From Zeugodacus cucurbitae (taxonomy: Eukaryota > Arthropoda > Insecta > Diptera > Tephritidae): a DNA stretch of 64,000 nucleotides. This document shows, piece after piece, positions 1 to 12,075 of the stretch. Made by a program: the position numbers and the translations under genes. The DNA lies in NCBI RefSeq assembly GCF_028554725.1, contig NC_071671.1, positions 9,792,001 to 9,856,000 on the forward strand, in the 5' to 3' direction. Each line of letters starts with the position of its first letter. The first letter of the stretch is position 1. The notes below the pieces were generated by a model. It made no database searches and was not told the origin of the DNA. It saw only the letters and a program-made list of their open reading frames with translations.

Positions 1-117
1 ATGTATGTAGATAATCGCGTTTTCATTGCACCATCAAAAGCTCTTAATCGACACGAACACATTTTCCATGCATTTTAGTTTTATTTTCCCTTAGTGAGAA
101 TTTAGAATTGCCTTTAG

Positions 118-367
118 TTTGGCGCGCATTGTTTTGGGTCTTCCAATATCTGCTATACATATACCTTCTATACTAAACATAGTCAAGTTGAAATAAATTG
201 CAAAAAATTGGCGGAAAATACGCGGTCGCATACGATTGTGAAGAAGAAGAAGATATTTAGTGATGTGGTGACTTTTGTGCGTCGTTACAGTAGTCGGCGG
301 CGACGTGCCGATGCAATAACGACCACAACGACGACAACCACGACGAAGGCGTCAACGACGGGGAAAG
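118..367 (+). CDS. possible coding exon, unassigned
   Basis: An open frame runs from just after a TAG at 115-117 to a good donor (AAAG|GTGAGG, exon end 367). Its second half has strongly coding-like codon use (many codons ending in G or C in an AT-rich setting). It encodes a basic stretch with four consecutive Lys, then SSRRRRADA and a nine-residue Thr run. There is no in-frame ATG, so it would be an internal exon. The trinucleotides CCTTTAG at 111-117 could be its acceptor. I do not recognise the product. The frame stays open past the donor to 423, so splicing is not forced. It may equally be chance low-complexity sequence; moderate-to-low confidence. Confidence 0.27.
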
Positions 368-423
368 GTGAGGGTGTTTGCGCTCAAATTGGTACTGAAA
401 TAATTAAAGTTGTTTCGAAATGA

Positions 424-1888
424 AACCATGACATTACAATATTGCAATAGATCTACAGGTTCACCATACAGTTTTTTATTTAAATCGGTGGAATAAGTTA
501 CATAGTGATCTCACCTTCTAATAGACATTGTGGCTCAAGTTGTACGACTTCACAAATTTGAAATTCGTCCGTTGTATCTTTGAAACCGCGGTATCCACTA
601 CCGAATTCTCTGTATTATATTTAGTCGGTAATTATCAGTTGACCCCCAACTCCATTTGTGATATAATATACTATACCACAACATTATTGATATTAAATCT
701 CCAAAATAGTTTAGAGTAGCGTTGTTGAGCGGACAGTACTTGGTGTGATCCAATCCCAGTACCTGTTGGAATAAATAGACTATTGAAACGCCATCATATT
801 GAGTGTATATATCTTCAGTGGTAGACAAATTTCTTCTCTCTATTTTTCTCTCTCAGAACTTTGCTAATTTGCCGTCATTTTACAAACATTGTTGTGTAAA
901 TCTTTTATATAAAGAACGGTTTCGACCGAGACCGAGTTCCACTCAAATTTATATTTTTTTTTATTATTTTAGAATTATTATCTTATTTTAATTTTAATTT
1001 TAGATATAAGAAAAATAATGAATATTTACTTCAAGAGTTTTAATATCTAAGCTTGTCTAATAATGTTTCTTAAATTTTGTCTTTTTTCAGGTGAGTCTTA
1101 CTATTTCAATTATTTACGCATAGATATATATAGATAATCGATTTCCTAACGAAGGTAAGTTAAATAAACATTCTCAAAATACCGACATAAATTGGGAAAT
1201 AAAATGATGGTGAACATGAAATTCAGACGCGTAATAAATAGAAAAAAATTAAAAATCCTCTATGTTACTGAAGAGAAGAAGATCTTGTATGAGGAGTTCT
1301 AATAGAGCACTGTATGAACCCTCTTTTCTCATCTAGAAATCGATTTATCAAGTGATCCAATTTCAAGAATCAAGTTGCCTTTGAAGCAGTTTTTATCGGT
1401 TCATAACTATGGTATATGTATAAATAATTTTTTGTACCAGCTTTTGAAAATTTGTTTTAAATTCTTTGAACATACTTTTTATATATGTGATGTGCTGGAA
1501 ATCTGTACAGAGCTATAATCTATAGTATCCGTACTTTGAGAGTTAAAATCAAATTTGATCGAAACGGCACATTTTGAACTATTTCCGAAGTTATGTAACT
1601 ATGGCTCTGTTTATATGTAAGTAGTCTTATTGACTCTATTTCTCTCTATCTATCTTATCTCTCTTGATAACAAACGTTTCGCCTCAAATCTCAACTTCAT
1701 CATGAAAGCATGTGTTTACTATGTGTCTTCACTTCATTCGACTCAAGTCGAACTGATATGAAATGGATTGCGTACTTTTTGTATTCAAAATTTGTATCTG
1801 CAGGGTCTCATCGAGTTTGTTACAACGAACATCAGAATGGGAAATGATGGTGCCGAATAAAGTGGGACTATTAACTTAACGATTTCTC
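424..1888. other. non-coding, no gene seen
   Basis: AT-rich intergenic or intronic DNA. The only ORFs are short and lack coding character. I see no transposon ends or tandem repeats here. Confidence 0.6.
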
Positions 1889-2179
1889 ATAGCCTTTTCG
1901 TACAGGAGTTAATTGAGCAATTAACCGACCGTTGCTCAATTAAAACGATAATTTAGATGGATTTAAAATACAAAAGAAAAATCTTGAATACAAATTGAGC
2001 TGAAACTGCCCTGTGTTTGAAACTGTGTTTATTGATAAAATAGCAATCAGCTGATGAATACCCATCAAAAGCAAAAAAATGTATAACAGCTGATCGAGTA
2101 GCCGCTGTGCGAAAGCCAAAAACTGATCTCCCAATTAAAATCTTAATGCATTAAAGTAATTTGGCTGTGCGAAAAGGCG
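1889..2179 (+). mobile_element. MITE family 1, copy A
   Basis: Short non-coding element that begins AGCCTTTTCG and ends GTGCGAAAAGGC, so the ends are inverted repeats. It shares its internal order of blocks with three other copies (8160, 28296, 51842): GTTAATTGA..CAATTAACC near the left end, a central GTGTTTATTGATAAAATAGC, CAGCTGATGAA, ACAGCTGATCG, and AATTTGGCTGTGCGAAAA at the right end. No coding capacity is seen. The superfamily is not clear because I cannot fix a target-site duplication. Confidence 0.75.
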
Positions 2180-2891
2180 ATTACACGATATAAAGATCAA
2201 CGAACGCAAACAATCCACATATATCGAATGAATTCGTTTGCTAATATGGAATCTGAAGAGTGGTGTTCTAAAGAAAAATGTAAGAACCCGGGTCTTAGAT
2301 GTCATAAAAATCAGGAGATGTGCTCCATTCTTGTAGCGTTAGGCGGTTCTAAGGTCTAAATAGATACGAAACACCAAAAAGTTAAGCTATTGAACCATTA
2401 ACAATAAACCAGCTTAACTCGCCTGCTGCTATTTACTTAGAAGTATAACTCAATTTAGACACGCCAGAATTAGCAAGCTTGTGAGGTGGATAAGAGACTG
2501 GATACATATCATACATACAAACATAAGTCAGGACATCCGCTCTGTTTATACACAGCCTCCCCCCGACCCTTCTAACTGCTGTGCGAAGTATGTTTGTATG
2601 TGCAAAACCGCCTGCTCCCCCATCCCTTGTGTGACACGTAACTTTCTTTCTTTCATCACGTACTTGCTCAATTTACTTAAAAGTTACTGTGAAGTAACTG
2701 TAAGATCATTTAAGACTACAAACATATCGAACAGGCTTTACACAGCGAACGGTGTGTGGTTCGTGCGCCGCATTTGTGGTGTGGCTGTGAGCGCTGTCAC
2801 ACGGAAGTTGAATAAAAGACGACGCTTTGAGGCGTTGTCTACCTCACAAGCATCCGACCAATCAATGTCTCAAATATGCTGCCACATGTAC

Positions 2892-2925
<34 letters not shown>

Positions 2926-4286
2926 CTATATAAGGCCTAATACATTTACATATTTACATTTGTATGCGAAGCATTCATGAGCAGCAAAGAAAAATGTCAA
3001 GCCATTAAATGGTGGAAAAAGTAGGAGTAGAAAAAAAGAAAAAGTAATAAAAGCAAGAAGAAGATTTTTTTCACGGAGCTCAGCATTAAAGTCAACAGCC
3101 GTCAATTTAGGACAATTTACATGAATGACGAGGAGCCTCAATGTGGTTGCAAATGTGAGGAAATGAGTTGGTAAACTCGGCGTATGCGGATACGGATATG
3201 CGTGTGAAGTTTAAAAGAGAATAAAACTGATTCAGGATGGGGATCAGAAAAAAATGTGTGTACAATAATATAGCCATTCAAGACATAGTTGAGCGCCACT
3301 GGCTACAAAAACAAACAAAAAATAAATATAAAAGAGAAACTATAGACGGATTCTGCATAGAAAGGACGGACATCCTTTAAAAGAACAAGCATAGCTTTAC
3401 ATCAACTCTTGTGCGAGTATATGTGTGAGCAGCTGTAGAATGTGTGTCCCTGCTTAGTAGCAGCCCTTTCAGTTTTTCCAACCATCTCAAAATTGGCAAG
3501 ATTACCGCTTTGACCGTGCAACGGATTTGTGGTCGCCACAGCACACAGAGGTCAATGAAATCACTTGAAAAGGCAAAAACAAGCCCACATTTACAGTTAG
3601 CCGTAGAAAATCTCAGCCAGCACACAGTCAGTTGTGAAAATTAGGCGCATGACAGCTTTGAGTTGTTGCATAAATTACGTGCGCCGCACAGGGTCCTACT
3701 GCCGACCCACAACAAGTCGGTTTAAAGGCGACTGCTTTAGCCTCGTTGTGGGCGCGTACATTATTTTGAGCTGCGGAAAGAACGTTCAAATAAATTTATC
3801 TTAAATATTTCCATTTCCTCCTTATTTAATTTCTATTTGCGGATATTGGCTGCGCTGGTTTTGTGGACCAGAAAGACAAAAAACAACACGCTAATTGAAA
3901 AGCAAATGCGCTTTCGTGTGTTTCACGGAGCTTAAAAAGTTATGCTTCAAGATTTAAGTACTTGCGAACTTTTGCAGCATAGAATTTGAAAGATGATGTA
4001 AGACTCATGAGTTGCTTTGTCGCACAAGTGCAGCGGAGTTGGGAGGCATAAATAAGAGCGTGTAATAATTTTTAAAGAAAAATCGATTTTTTTTAATTTT
4101 AGTTTATATTTATCACGTGTGCTTCTCTAGTCTTCTTCTTTGGCTTCTCTACTATTACTTTCTCATAAGCCGGTTCTAGGCTTTTTTTGATTCTTAAGAA
4201 ATGTTTAGTAAATAAAAACCGAAGTCTGAAGACAATAAGAATAATCTATCTATCCAATCTATTCATTGAAAAAAGTAAATAGTAAA
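2180..4286. other. non-coding, no gene seen
   Basis: Intergenic or intronic DNA with a (TA)n microsatellite at about 2897-2923. The 150-codon ORF at 2481-2933 runs into that microsatellite and has no recognisable domain, so I do not call it a gene. Confidence 0.55.
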
Positions 4287-4288
4287 TA

Positions 4289-5232
4289 ACGGGTGATTTT
4301 TTTGAGGTTAGGATTTTCATGCATTAGTATTTGACAGATCACGTGGGATTTCAGACATGGTGTCAAAGAGAAAGATGCTCAGTATGCTTTGACATTTCAT
4401 CATGAATAGACTTACTAACGAGCAACGCTTGCAAATCATTGAATTTTATTACCAAAATCAGTGTTCGGTTCGAAATGTGAAAATCCGCTTTTTTATCGAC
4501 AAATTTTGTTCAGCGATGAGGCTCATTTCTGGTTGAATGGCTACGTAAATAAGCAAAATTGCCGCATTTGGGGTGAAGAGCAACCAGAAGCCGTTCAAGA
4601 ACTGCCCATGCATCCCGAAAAATGCACTGTTTGGTGTGGTTTGTACGCTGGTGGAATCATTGGACCGTATTTTTTCAAAGATGCTGTTGGACGCAACGTT
4701 ACGGTGAATGGCGATCGCTATCGTTCGATGCTAACAAACTTTTTGTTGCCAAAAATGGAAGAACTGAACTTGGTTGACATGTGGTTTCAACAAGATGGCG
4801 CTACATGCCACACAGCTCGCGATTCTATGGCCATTTTGAGGGAAAACTTCGGAGAACAATTCATCTCAAGAAATGGACCCGTAAGTTGGCCACCAAGATC
4901 ATGCGATTTAACGCCTTTAGACTATTTTTTGTGGGGCTACGTCAAGTCTAAAGTCTACAGAAATAAGCCAGCAACTATTCCAGCTTTGGAAGACAACATT
5001 TCCGAAGAAATTCGGGCTATTCCGGCCGAAATGCTCGAAAAAGTTGCCCAAAATTGGACTTTCCGAATGGACCACCTAAGACGCAGCCGCGGTCAACATT
5101 TAAATGAAATTATCTTCAAAAAGTAAATGTCATGAACCAATCTAACGTTTCAAATAAAGAACCGATGAGATTTTGCAAATTTTATGCGTTTTTTTTTTAA
5201 AAAAGTTATCAAGCTCTTAAAAAATCACCCTT
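4289..5232 (+). mobile_element. DD41D mariner-like element, internally deleted, copy 1
   Basis: A complete but deleted Tc1/mariner-superfamily element of 944 bp. It is flanked by TA on both sides (4287-4288 and 5233-5234). The ends are inverted: ACGGGTGATTTTTTT at the left and, read inward from the right, AAGGGTGATTTTTTAAGAGC. A near-identical copy lies inverted at 34208-35134. The autonomous parent would be about 1.3 kb; roughly 0.35-0.4 kb of the transposase gene is missing. TIRs look intact, so the copy could still be moved by a transposase supplied elsewhere (inference). Confidence 0.93.
4402..5126 (+). pseudogene. DD41D mariner transposase, internally deleted
   Basis: The transposase gene begins with an ATG at 4402 encoding MNRLTNEQRLQIIEFYYQN, the start of the N-terminal helix-turn-helix. 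After about 28 codons it jumps, out of frame, to the catalytic domain, which is open from 4491 (FYRQILFSDEAHFW) to the TAA at 5124-5126. The catalytic part keeps all three acidic residues: D of FSDEAHF, D of WFQQDGAT, and D of DLTPLDYFLWG. The last two are separated by 41 residues, which defines the DD41D group. The C-terminus DHLRRSRGQHLNEI is also intact. Most of the DNA-binding domain is missing, so no functional enzyme is expected. Its 211 catalytic-domain residues match those of the copy at 34310-35021 exactly. Confidence 0.92.
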
Positions 5233-5237
5233 TAGTA

Positions 5238-6415
5238 AAAAGTAAGGAAGGCCTAAGTTCGGGTGTAACCGAACAGCTTATACTCTCGCAATTTATTGAT
5301 GTCATTTTATTAAGATAACACATAATTTGACCCACATATTGGGCATGAAGTTCACTAGAATAACGAAAATCATCACATAGTATAATTCCGGAACCGATTT
5401 CACTTATTTTCACCACCAAGGTACGCTATATCCCAGACTATACGTTCACTTAATTTGGTTAAGATATTTCACATATTAACCGATTTATATGTAGGTATAA
5501 AGCCCACCGTATTTTTGAAAAACCTATAATTAGATATATGTATGAGAGCTAGGAGAAGTTATGACCCGCTTTTAACCATTTTTGATACAGAGACAAATTA
5601 TTAGAAGATAAAGATTCCTTCTGATTTTTTTTTAAATATCTGAGAGATTTACCGATATTTTCGGTGAAAAATTACCCCTAGGTACTGAGTTCTCCATATT
5701 CGATATCTGTGGTCTTGAAAAGTTATAATCCGATTTCAACAATTTTTCCACAAGTGATGCCGCACCTGAAATACAGTATTTGTGTAAGTTTTTATTCCGC
5801 TATCGTAATTGGTTTCTAATGTATATATATTATAAAGTAGAGGAATCAGATGAAAATCAAAATTGTATTATATTATATGAGAAGTAGGCGTGGTTTTAAA
5901 CCGATTTCGCTCATTTTCTATCAGTAATGTCAGGATGTCTAAAAAATACTGTATGCACAAAATTTCATTGAAATGGGTCGAGTAGTTTCTGAGATATGGT
6001 TTTTGACCCATAAATGGGCGACGCCACGCCCATTTTGCTTTTTTTTTTTAACTGAGTGCAGCTTTTTCTGCCATTTCTTCTGTAAAATGTAGTGTTTTCT
6101 CTTGTTTTTTGTTAATGAGTTCACGTTATTTTTAGTATTTTCGAACATAACCTTGTATGGGGGATGGGCGTGGTTATTATTCGATTTCAACTATTTTCAT
6201 GATATGTAATGGGGTGTAACTAGTAAGTTTGGTTTATATAGTATTATTGGTTTGCGAGATACATACACAAAACCTATTTGGGGCGGGGCCACGCACACTT
6301 GCCCCTTCTTTCGATTCTCTATATCAAATACTACTTTCATAACCTTATTTATGGCATAGTTATAGTTATATAGTTATAGTTATTTTGTAGGTGTGGCAAT
6401 TGTCCGATTTTCAAT
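5238..6415 (+). repeat. dispersed repeat family 2, copy 1
   Basis: Starts with GTAAGGAAGGCCTAAGTTCG just outside mariner copy 1. It matches, in reverse orientation, the block at 57640-58430. Shared segments include the TGGGCGTGG/CCACGCCCA stretch, the ATTTCATTGAAATGGGTCGAG stretch and the AAAAACCTATAATTAGATAT-like stretch. The phrase CCGATTTCNNTNATTTTC recurs at intervals inside the block, suggesting an internally repetitive origin. No ORF of note; I cannot assign a transposon class. Confidence 0.7.
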
Positions 6416-6429
6416 CGAATACAAAAAGA

Positions 6430-6523
6430 CGAGTTGGAGAGACTTCGAGTTATGAAAGGTTATTTGTATGAAAGTTGGTCTTCTATTGTCAATTCAAGAG
6501 TTCGAGTTATGGAAGTTCAACTG
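6430..6523 (-). repeat. pogo-like end sequence, copy 1
   Basis: Ends GAGTTATGGAAGTTCAACTG followed by TA. Its reverse complement (CAGTTGAACTTCCATAACTC) matches the start of the block at 15815-15905, and the similarity continues through CTCTTGAATT..CAATAGAAG and TTTCATACAAAT. A CAG.. terminus next to TA is typical of pogo/Tigger-type elements (family knowledge). No transposase is present. Confidence 0.55.
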
Positions 6524-6525
6524 TA

Positions 6526-7880
6526 TCTTCAGAGTCTTAAATTTACTATATTTTTTTGTTTTTTTTTTTTACCAGCAACGGAAAACATATTGTCTCTTGG
6601 AACAACCGTTTGAAATGTATGTATGTATATTTGTTAATCTCGAAACTTTGGCTAGTTTCATTGCCAACTGATAGAAAATTACAAATTAGTCTTTTAATCA
6701 ATATTGTACATTTCACTTCCCCCAACTGAGACCGCCCGCCGACTTTTCACTGCAAAATTTTACCAATAATTGACTTGATAAACATGCCCACGCACACACA
6801 CACTCGTATGTACTACCGCAAATGATAAGAGTAAGCACTAAGGCACTGCCAAAATGGCAGAAAGCACAGCGGAACCCACACCAGCAGTTCGATTTGTTGC
6901 GCGTCAATTTACAATACCAGACGCAATTGAAATTTAAACAAAATCAAAAATACGAATAAAAATTAATTTAGTTACGAAAATTAATTTGCTACTGCACACT
7001 ACAACAACTACACAATTATTATTGTAGTTGTTGTTATTTTTGTTGTTACTGTTGCCTAATTGCGCGTGATCTTCGCATGTGGTGCGACGTAATAACCTGG
7101 TGAATTCGCCAGCAGATCCAATCAATGGGCAACAACAATAACAAAAACAAAAACAAAGAGACATACATACATACATGCCGAGCATGGAAAAACTCAAGAA
7201 AATCGCTGCTGAACGGAAACCAGAAGCAAAAAAGCCACCAAGTGGCCTCACCGCCTATGGTGCGTCTGGGGCTCCCAAACTAATCCATACATACGCAGAA
7301 TTGTAGACAGCCAGTGAACGCACACATGGCCACTGCCAGAAGGCCACCACAACAAGAAGCGGTCCACAATTTAGAGACGTCATTAACCAAATTTTTGCGG
7401 TTCTCCTTTGGCGGTGGTGTGGTGGGAAGCAGGAAAGTTGGAAAGCAGATGCTATGTACTATGTTTGTATGAATGGAAAATCTCTCGCACGATCGCTAAA
7501 AAATTGTACAGAATTTTTTGCACATCTACAATTGTATGTGTGTATGTATTCACCAGTACATTGGAACCAGCCGCGAGATTTTTTAGCAACGCCATTAAAA
7601 TTTCCACCGAAAGGAGTGAAGAAGTGTTGAAGTTTTTGTTTTCGAAATTTTTTTGGCGAATCTCGCATTGATGCTCGTAAATCTTCAATTCACCGGATTT
7701 CCGTAGCAAACTTTTGCTTTATAGTTGTTGTTGTTGTTTATTCTCGAAATTGAGGTTAATTTGGTTGCAAATTTTGATAGATTTGTGTTTCAATTTGGGC
7801 ACTTGGAAATTGATGGATTGAATTCTGTGGAAGTGCTGGAAGGCATATAGAATGAGTTGTAGAAAGCGGAGACGCAGATA
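6526..7880. other. non-coding, no gene seen
   Basis: AT-rich with AACAAC/GTTGTT and CATA simple repeats. ORFs on both strands overlap one another and show no domain. Confidence 0.5.
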
Positions 7881-7882
7881 TA

Positions 7883-8056
7883 CAGTGATCCTCCTTTAAG
7901 TGCGTATCCCGCTTAAGTGACCATATTTTGCGGCATCGTTTCTCTAAATTTACATATAAAATTACCCGCTTAAGAGCGTCCGCTTAAGTGCCTTTCCCGC
8001 TTAAGTGTCTCAAAAGTCTTGCATGTTCAGTGGGGGCACTTAAGCGGGAATTACTG
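7883..8056. mobile_element. 174-bp pogo/Tigger-like MITE
   Basis: Left end TA-CAGTGATCCTCCTTTAAG, right end (reverse complement) CAGTAATTCCCGCTTAAG-TA, with TA at 7881-7882 and 8057-8058. This is the CAG terminus and TA target typical of pogo/Tigger elements. The interior is unusual: the phrase CGCTTAAG occurs five times (four forward near 7909, 7969, 7982 and 7999, one inverted near 8039), mostly as CGCTTAAGTG. No coding capacity. Confidence 0.75.
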
Positions 8057-8159
8057 TATTATTTGTCTATCATTGCTAGTTGTTAGTTTGAAAGCCAGTT
8101 TATTTTGACGATAGAACTGCTAATAATCATAATAGTGTGCCCGAATAACCATAACCGAT

Positions 8160-8523
8160 TAAAGCCTTAACTGAGAGCAGTTAATTGTTCAATTAACCGA
8201 CCTTTGTTCGATTAAAGCGCTGATTGAGTTCGATTTAACATATAAAAGTGAAATCTAATTTTACTACATTAATTATTAATGGAATACAAATCGAGTTGAG
8301 ATTGGAATGTAACTCTGTGGGTTTTTATCCAGGCTATTTCGCTGTGTTTATTGATAAAATAGCAATCCACTGTTGAAACTTACCAGCTTCTTATGAACAA
8401 CAAAAACTATATTTTATAACAGTTGATCGTTAATTGAGTAATCGGCTGTGCGAAAGGTAGAAACTGGTTACTCAATTATAATGTTAATGCACTAAATTAA
8501 TTTGGCTGTGCGAAAATGCTATT
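8160..8523 (+). mobile_element. MITE family 1, copy B
   Basis: Aligns by eye over its length with copies A, C and D: CAGTTAATTGTTCAATTAACC at the left, GTGTTTATTGATAAAATAGC in the middle, AACAGTTGATCG, and AATTTGGCTGTGCGAAAATG at the right. The left terminus is degraded (AAAGCCTTAA instead of AGCCTTTTCG). Confidence 0.72.
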
Positions 8524-9408
8524 GGTTAGCTGTTGACATTCTAGGGTTTTATTTGTATGCAAAAAAATTAAATTATTAAATGAAGAAATTAAAATTATTC
8601 AATTAACAATTTAAAAAAATAAAAAAAAAAAAATTATTAAACATAAAACTTAAAATGTTATTTTTCTAAATTAAATACCATAACATTTTTTGACCTCCAC
8701 ACATATTCTTTTGTTTATTTCCTTACTTATTTGTTACTAATTTTTTTTCTGTTTTTGAAATTCTAAAAAATCTCCAACCCACCCAAACATCATCTGATTA
8801 TTTTCCTTCATTATTTATTTGTTCATTTCTTTGTTTTTATTATTACACCTCTTCTCAAGCTCTGTGTTTATAAGAAATTTCCAATACTGTTAATTTTCAT
8901 TTTTACTATTTTATTTTCAATTTTTTTTATTTGCAAATTGCAGCCCTTCCTTCAATAATAAATATTTTTCGCAATTTCCTTTCATGTTTAAAGAAAAAAA
9001 ATTCAAGAAAAAATTAACTCATTTCGGCATACATATTTTAATGGCGCGGCCTAATGTAAGCACAATTGATGGGCGAACTTAATTCGAATATAAACAAAAC
9101 ATTGTGCTATGCCTATATGGATTTGTACATAAGAGTATATGTAAAATGGGCTATTAGACATATGTATGCACAAATATGTTTAAACTAAAAACTAGAAAAA
9201 TGAGCCGAAAGTGAATACAGTGTTTTACGCGAATTTTCGAACAAAAAAATTATGATCAATACAAATTATTTAGTTTTTTTTTGTAAAAAAAATATATTTG
9301 ATTTGCTTCATTATATTGTCATTGTTAATATATGGTCTTGTTAGGAGCCCTAAAAATAAGGTTTTTTTAAACATTTTTCCTTCTATATTTATTATTTAAG
9401 AATTTTTT
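8524..9408. other. non-coding, A/T-rich
   Basis: A/T homopolymer-rich sequence without ORFs or clear element ends. Confidence 0.55.
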
Positions 9409-9410
9409 AT

Positions 9411-9743
9411 TTGTACACCAAACACATTATGTCACTCGATAGAAGGGACTGCAGGAGTTTGGTGGGAATACTCAAAGGCCACTGTCTGGTGGCGGCACAT
9501 GCCTACAAAATGGGACTTACAGATCGAGATGACTGCAGGAAATGTCAAGAGCAAGGTGCAATAGAAACAATGAAGCATCTTCTGTGCACCTGCCCTGCAT
9601 TGTCAAGACAACGACTTCGCTACTTAGGGGCCTCACAATATGAGAATCTGGAAGAGGTATCGAAAGTGAAGCCACAAAAACTTTTAACATTCGCGTCAAG
9701 CGCAGGCATCCTAAAGGATGACTACTCCTCGTGGACAATGTGA
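9411..9743 (+). pseudogene. LINE (non-LTR) ORF2 C-terminal fragment
   Basis: A 5'-truncated fragment of a non-LTR retrotransposon ORF2. It encodes the segment that follows the RNase H domain: VGILKGHCLVAAHAYKMG, then a Cys/His cluster CRKC-x11-HLLCTCPALSRQRLRYLG, and ends with a stop at 9741-9743. LINEs with an RNase H domain carry this type of C-terminal zinc-finger-like motif (family knowledge). The reverse transcriptase and endonuclease are absent. The 330-bp frame is unbroken, so the insertion is fairly young. The 3' UTR probably runs to about 9825. Confidence 0.8.
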
Positions 9744-9829
9744 CGGCACTGCATCTGGTATCGCGAAGGACCTAAATAGGTCTATGTGTGGCGTATTGGC
9801 CTACCAGTATAACCTAACCTATTAGTTAA

Positions 9830-10790
9830 AATAACAATTTTGAAGCTGCTACTGCAGATCTCAGGAATCCCTCTTATAAAAGGCGTTTTTTAGTGACCAC
9901 AATATCACTGAAGTGGATCTTCTGAAATGAAAAAAATCAAACGGATTTCGTTAAAGTAATGTATAATCTTGTGATTAATCGAATGAATACGCCAAACATT
10001 TTTTTGACAAAATGACAGATTCTAAAAAATCGATATTTTGCCATAATTTTGGCCTTAATTTGTGTATAATTTAACATTTTTTATCGGTAATAAAATCGAT
10101 TAAATACTAGAAAATATAGTGCAGAAGCCTGTATAAAACTTTGAAACTAATCGCTTCTGCCATTTCCGAGAAATCTTGGACATCGAGTTTCAAAACACAG
10201 TTTTGAGAAATTATATGTTATATATATTATCCGTGTAACTTCAAAAATAACCGTAAAAAAAAATTCTAAATTTAAATTTTTTGCAGTGTATAATTCGTGG
10301 TGACTAAAATTTATTTATCAGAAACCCAACTCAGTCTGAAATTCTCACCTCACTTATATTCAACATCAGTAGAGACACAAACCCATAATTATTTGTGGGT
10401 GAATTGATGAAAAGTTACATCATTCGCTTGTGGTAAATTTTGTTCTGTTGTTGTGAAGATAAGTTCAACACTAGTGTAGGTTGGCGTTGGTGAAATTTTA
10501 ATGGTTCGAGTGGTGAAAATGGATTCTTCTTTAAGCACTTTTAATTGGTGAATCTGTAGTATGGTGATATTAAACTCTCTGAAAGCGTAGTGTTGAAAAC
10601 CGATTTCATTAGTTATTTTGTTTGAACATTTTTTCGGGATTGGACCACCAAAAAGACTGTATTGTTCCCTTAACGAGTTAGTTGGATTTAGCCAATAAAG
10701 ACTGTATATATTTTTCCTTTCTTTCCATTTTGTGTTTCGTTAAAATCAGCTAAAATTCTTATGCGCATTTTCGACTCATATTGCAAAGGA
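9830..10790. other. non-coding, no gene seen
   Basis: AT-rich; a block around 9930-10270 with AATCGATATTTTG and CGAGAAATCTTGG has the look of a decayed dispersed repeat, but I could not pair it with a second copy. Confidence 0.45.
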
Positions 10791-10792
10791 AG

Positions 10793-10954
10793 CTCAGTGG
10801 TATCTGTCTAGACTCTAGACTGTATATGCTACATACAAATATATGTATATTTCTTAATTTCATTTTCTTAAATTCTCAGTGGTATCTGTCTAGACTCTAG
10901 ACTGTATATGCTACATACAAATATATGTATATTTCTTAATTTCATTTTCTTAAA
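10793..10954. repeat. 82-bp exact tandem duplication
   Basis: Two back-to-back units start at 10793 and 10875 (CTCAGTGGTATCTGTCTAGA). They appear identical to the end of the second unit, so the duplication is recent or maintained. Confidence 0.9.
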
Positions 10955-10959
10955 ATAAT

Positions 10960-12019
10960 GTAGACTTCATTCGAAATATTCCAAGGACTTGAAACTCAGA
11001 ATTTTAATTTTCTCAGTACTCAAAAAAAAAACTCAAAGCTTAAAAAACAATGTTCGAAATCAGAAGTACTCAACACTAAGTATGGAATATTGGTATTGGT
11101 ATTCATAAACAAGATACACCTCAAACATATAGAACCGAAGATAGTGAACAAATAAATGTGGGTAAAATAAAATGTTTTTGGATATTTTAGATATTATATA
11201 ATCCGATAAGAACGAATAAGGTAGTATAGTACTTCTGTATTGAAAGTCAGATCAAGTGTATCGGCAGTCAAGTTATGTTAAGTTAAATTCAAAAATCGTA
11301 GAAATTGATTTGACAAACTCCTTATCCCATTAAGCGATTATCTATTTGGGGACCTCTAACAATTAAGTCTTGATGTCTTAAGTTTATTAAGTTGGACTCT
11401 ATAAATGTAATGTAATGGAAATACATGTGCATTATCCAATCCCGAACGGCTGTACAAATGATAAATCGGTATTTTCAACACAATTTTACTAAAGCATACA
11501 ATTTGGTGAAAAGCTTTCGAGAAACCTCGAAAAGCTCTTTAACAGTGAGCCAAAATAAAGTTGTTGTATTTTAAATAATTAAAGTGCGTGTGATTAATTT
11601 CAATTTTGGTGTTAGCTTTCTGTGACTTTTTTAACTTCAATTCGCTCGCTCTCACTTACACGCGCTCTCTGGTTTGCAGCTGGTTTAGCACGCTAATCGC
11701 ATACATCCCACAAATGTGCTCGTTTGTCTGACTCTCTATTGTTTGGACTCGACCCTCTACCCCGTTACCAACCCTTTACTTTCGACTTATTTTTTCAAGT
11801 GATCAACAGCCAATACAAATATAATTCAAATGTTGTTGTATATGTGACTCTTCTCGGCCTCATTTGATGTCGCTAAAGGTCCGCATGCTCTGATCTCGCC
11901 CTATGTGTGCCTGTCCGTATGACTGCCTAACAACCCCAGCCGGATTATATGCGTGCGGCTGTTGCTATTGTTGTTGTGCTTTGCAGCTTGCCAGCCGATC
12001 GGTCTGTGGATCCACTTGT
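10960..12019. other. non-coding, no gene seen
   Basis: No coding signal. Composition rises in GC after about 11640 with CTCTC-rich sequence approaching the promoter-like region at 12.0 kb. Confidence 0.45.
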
Positions 12020-12075
12020 AGGCCGTTCCGTTCAGTTCGGATTGCACAGCGATCGTGCGCGGTGATCAAAAGCTC
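12020..12075 (+). promoter_or_regulatory. candidate Inr/downstream core promoter
   Basis: GTTCAGTTCG at 12030 fits the fly initiator TCAKTY, with the A at 12034 as +1. A CGATC occurs at about +17 and GGTGA at +28, a four-of-five match to the DPE consensus. The following 300 bp (to about 12350) look like a fly 5' UTR: AAC/AAA-rich with GTG repeats. This could be an upstream promoter of the gene whose coding exons start at 40981, but no splice link can be shown from sequence. Confidence 0.22.

Noticed and set aside
2481..2933. 150-codon ORF
   Set aside because: Ends in a (TA)n microsatellite, has no domain or biased codon use, and lies next to intergenic repeats.
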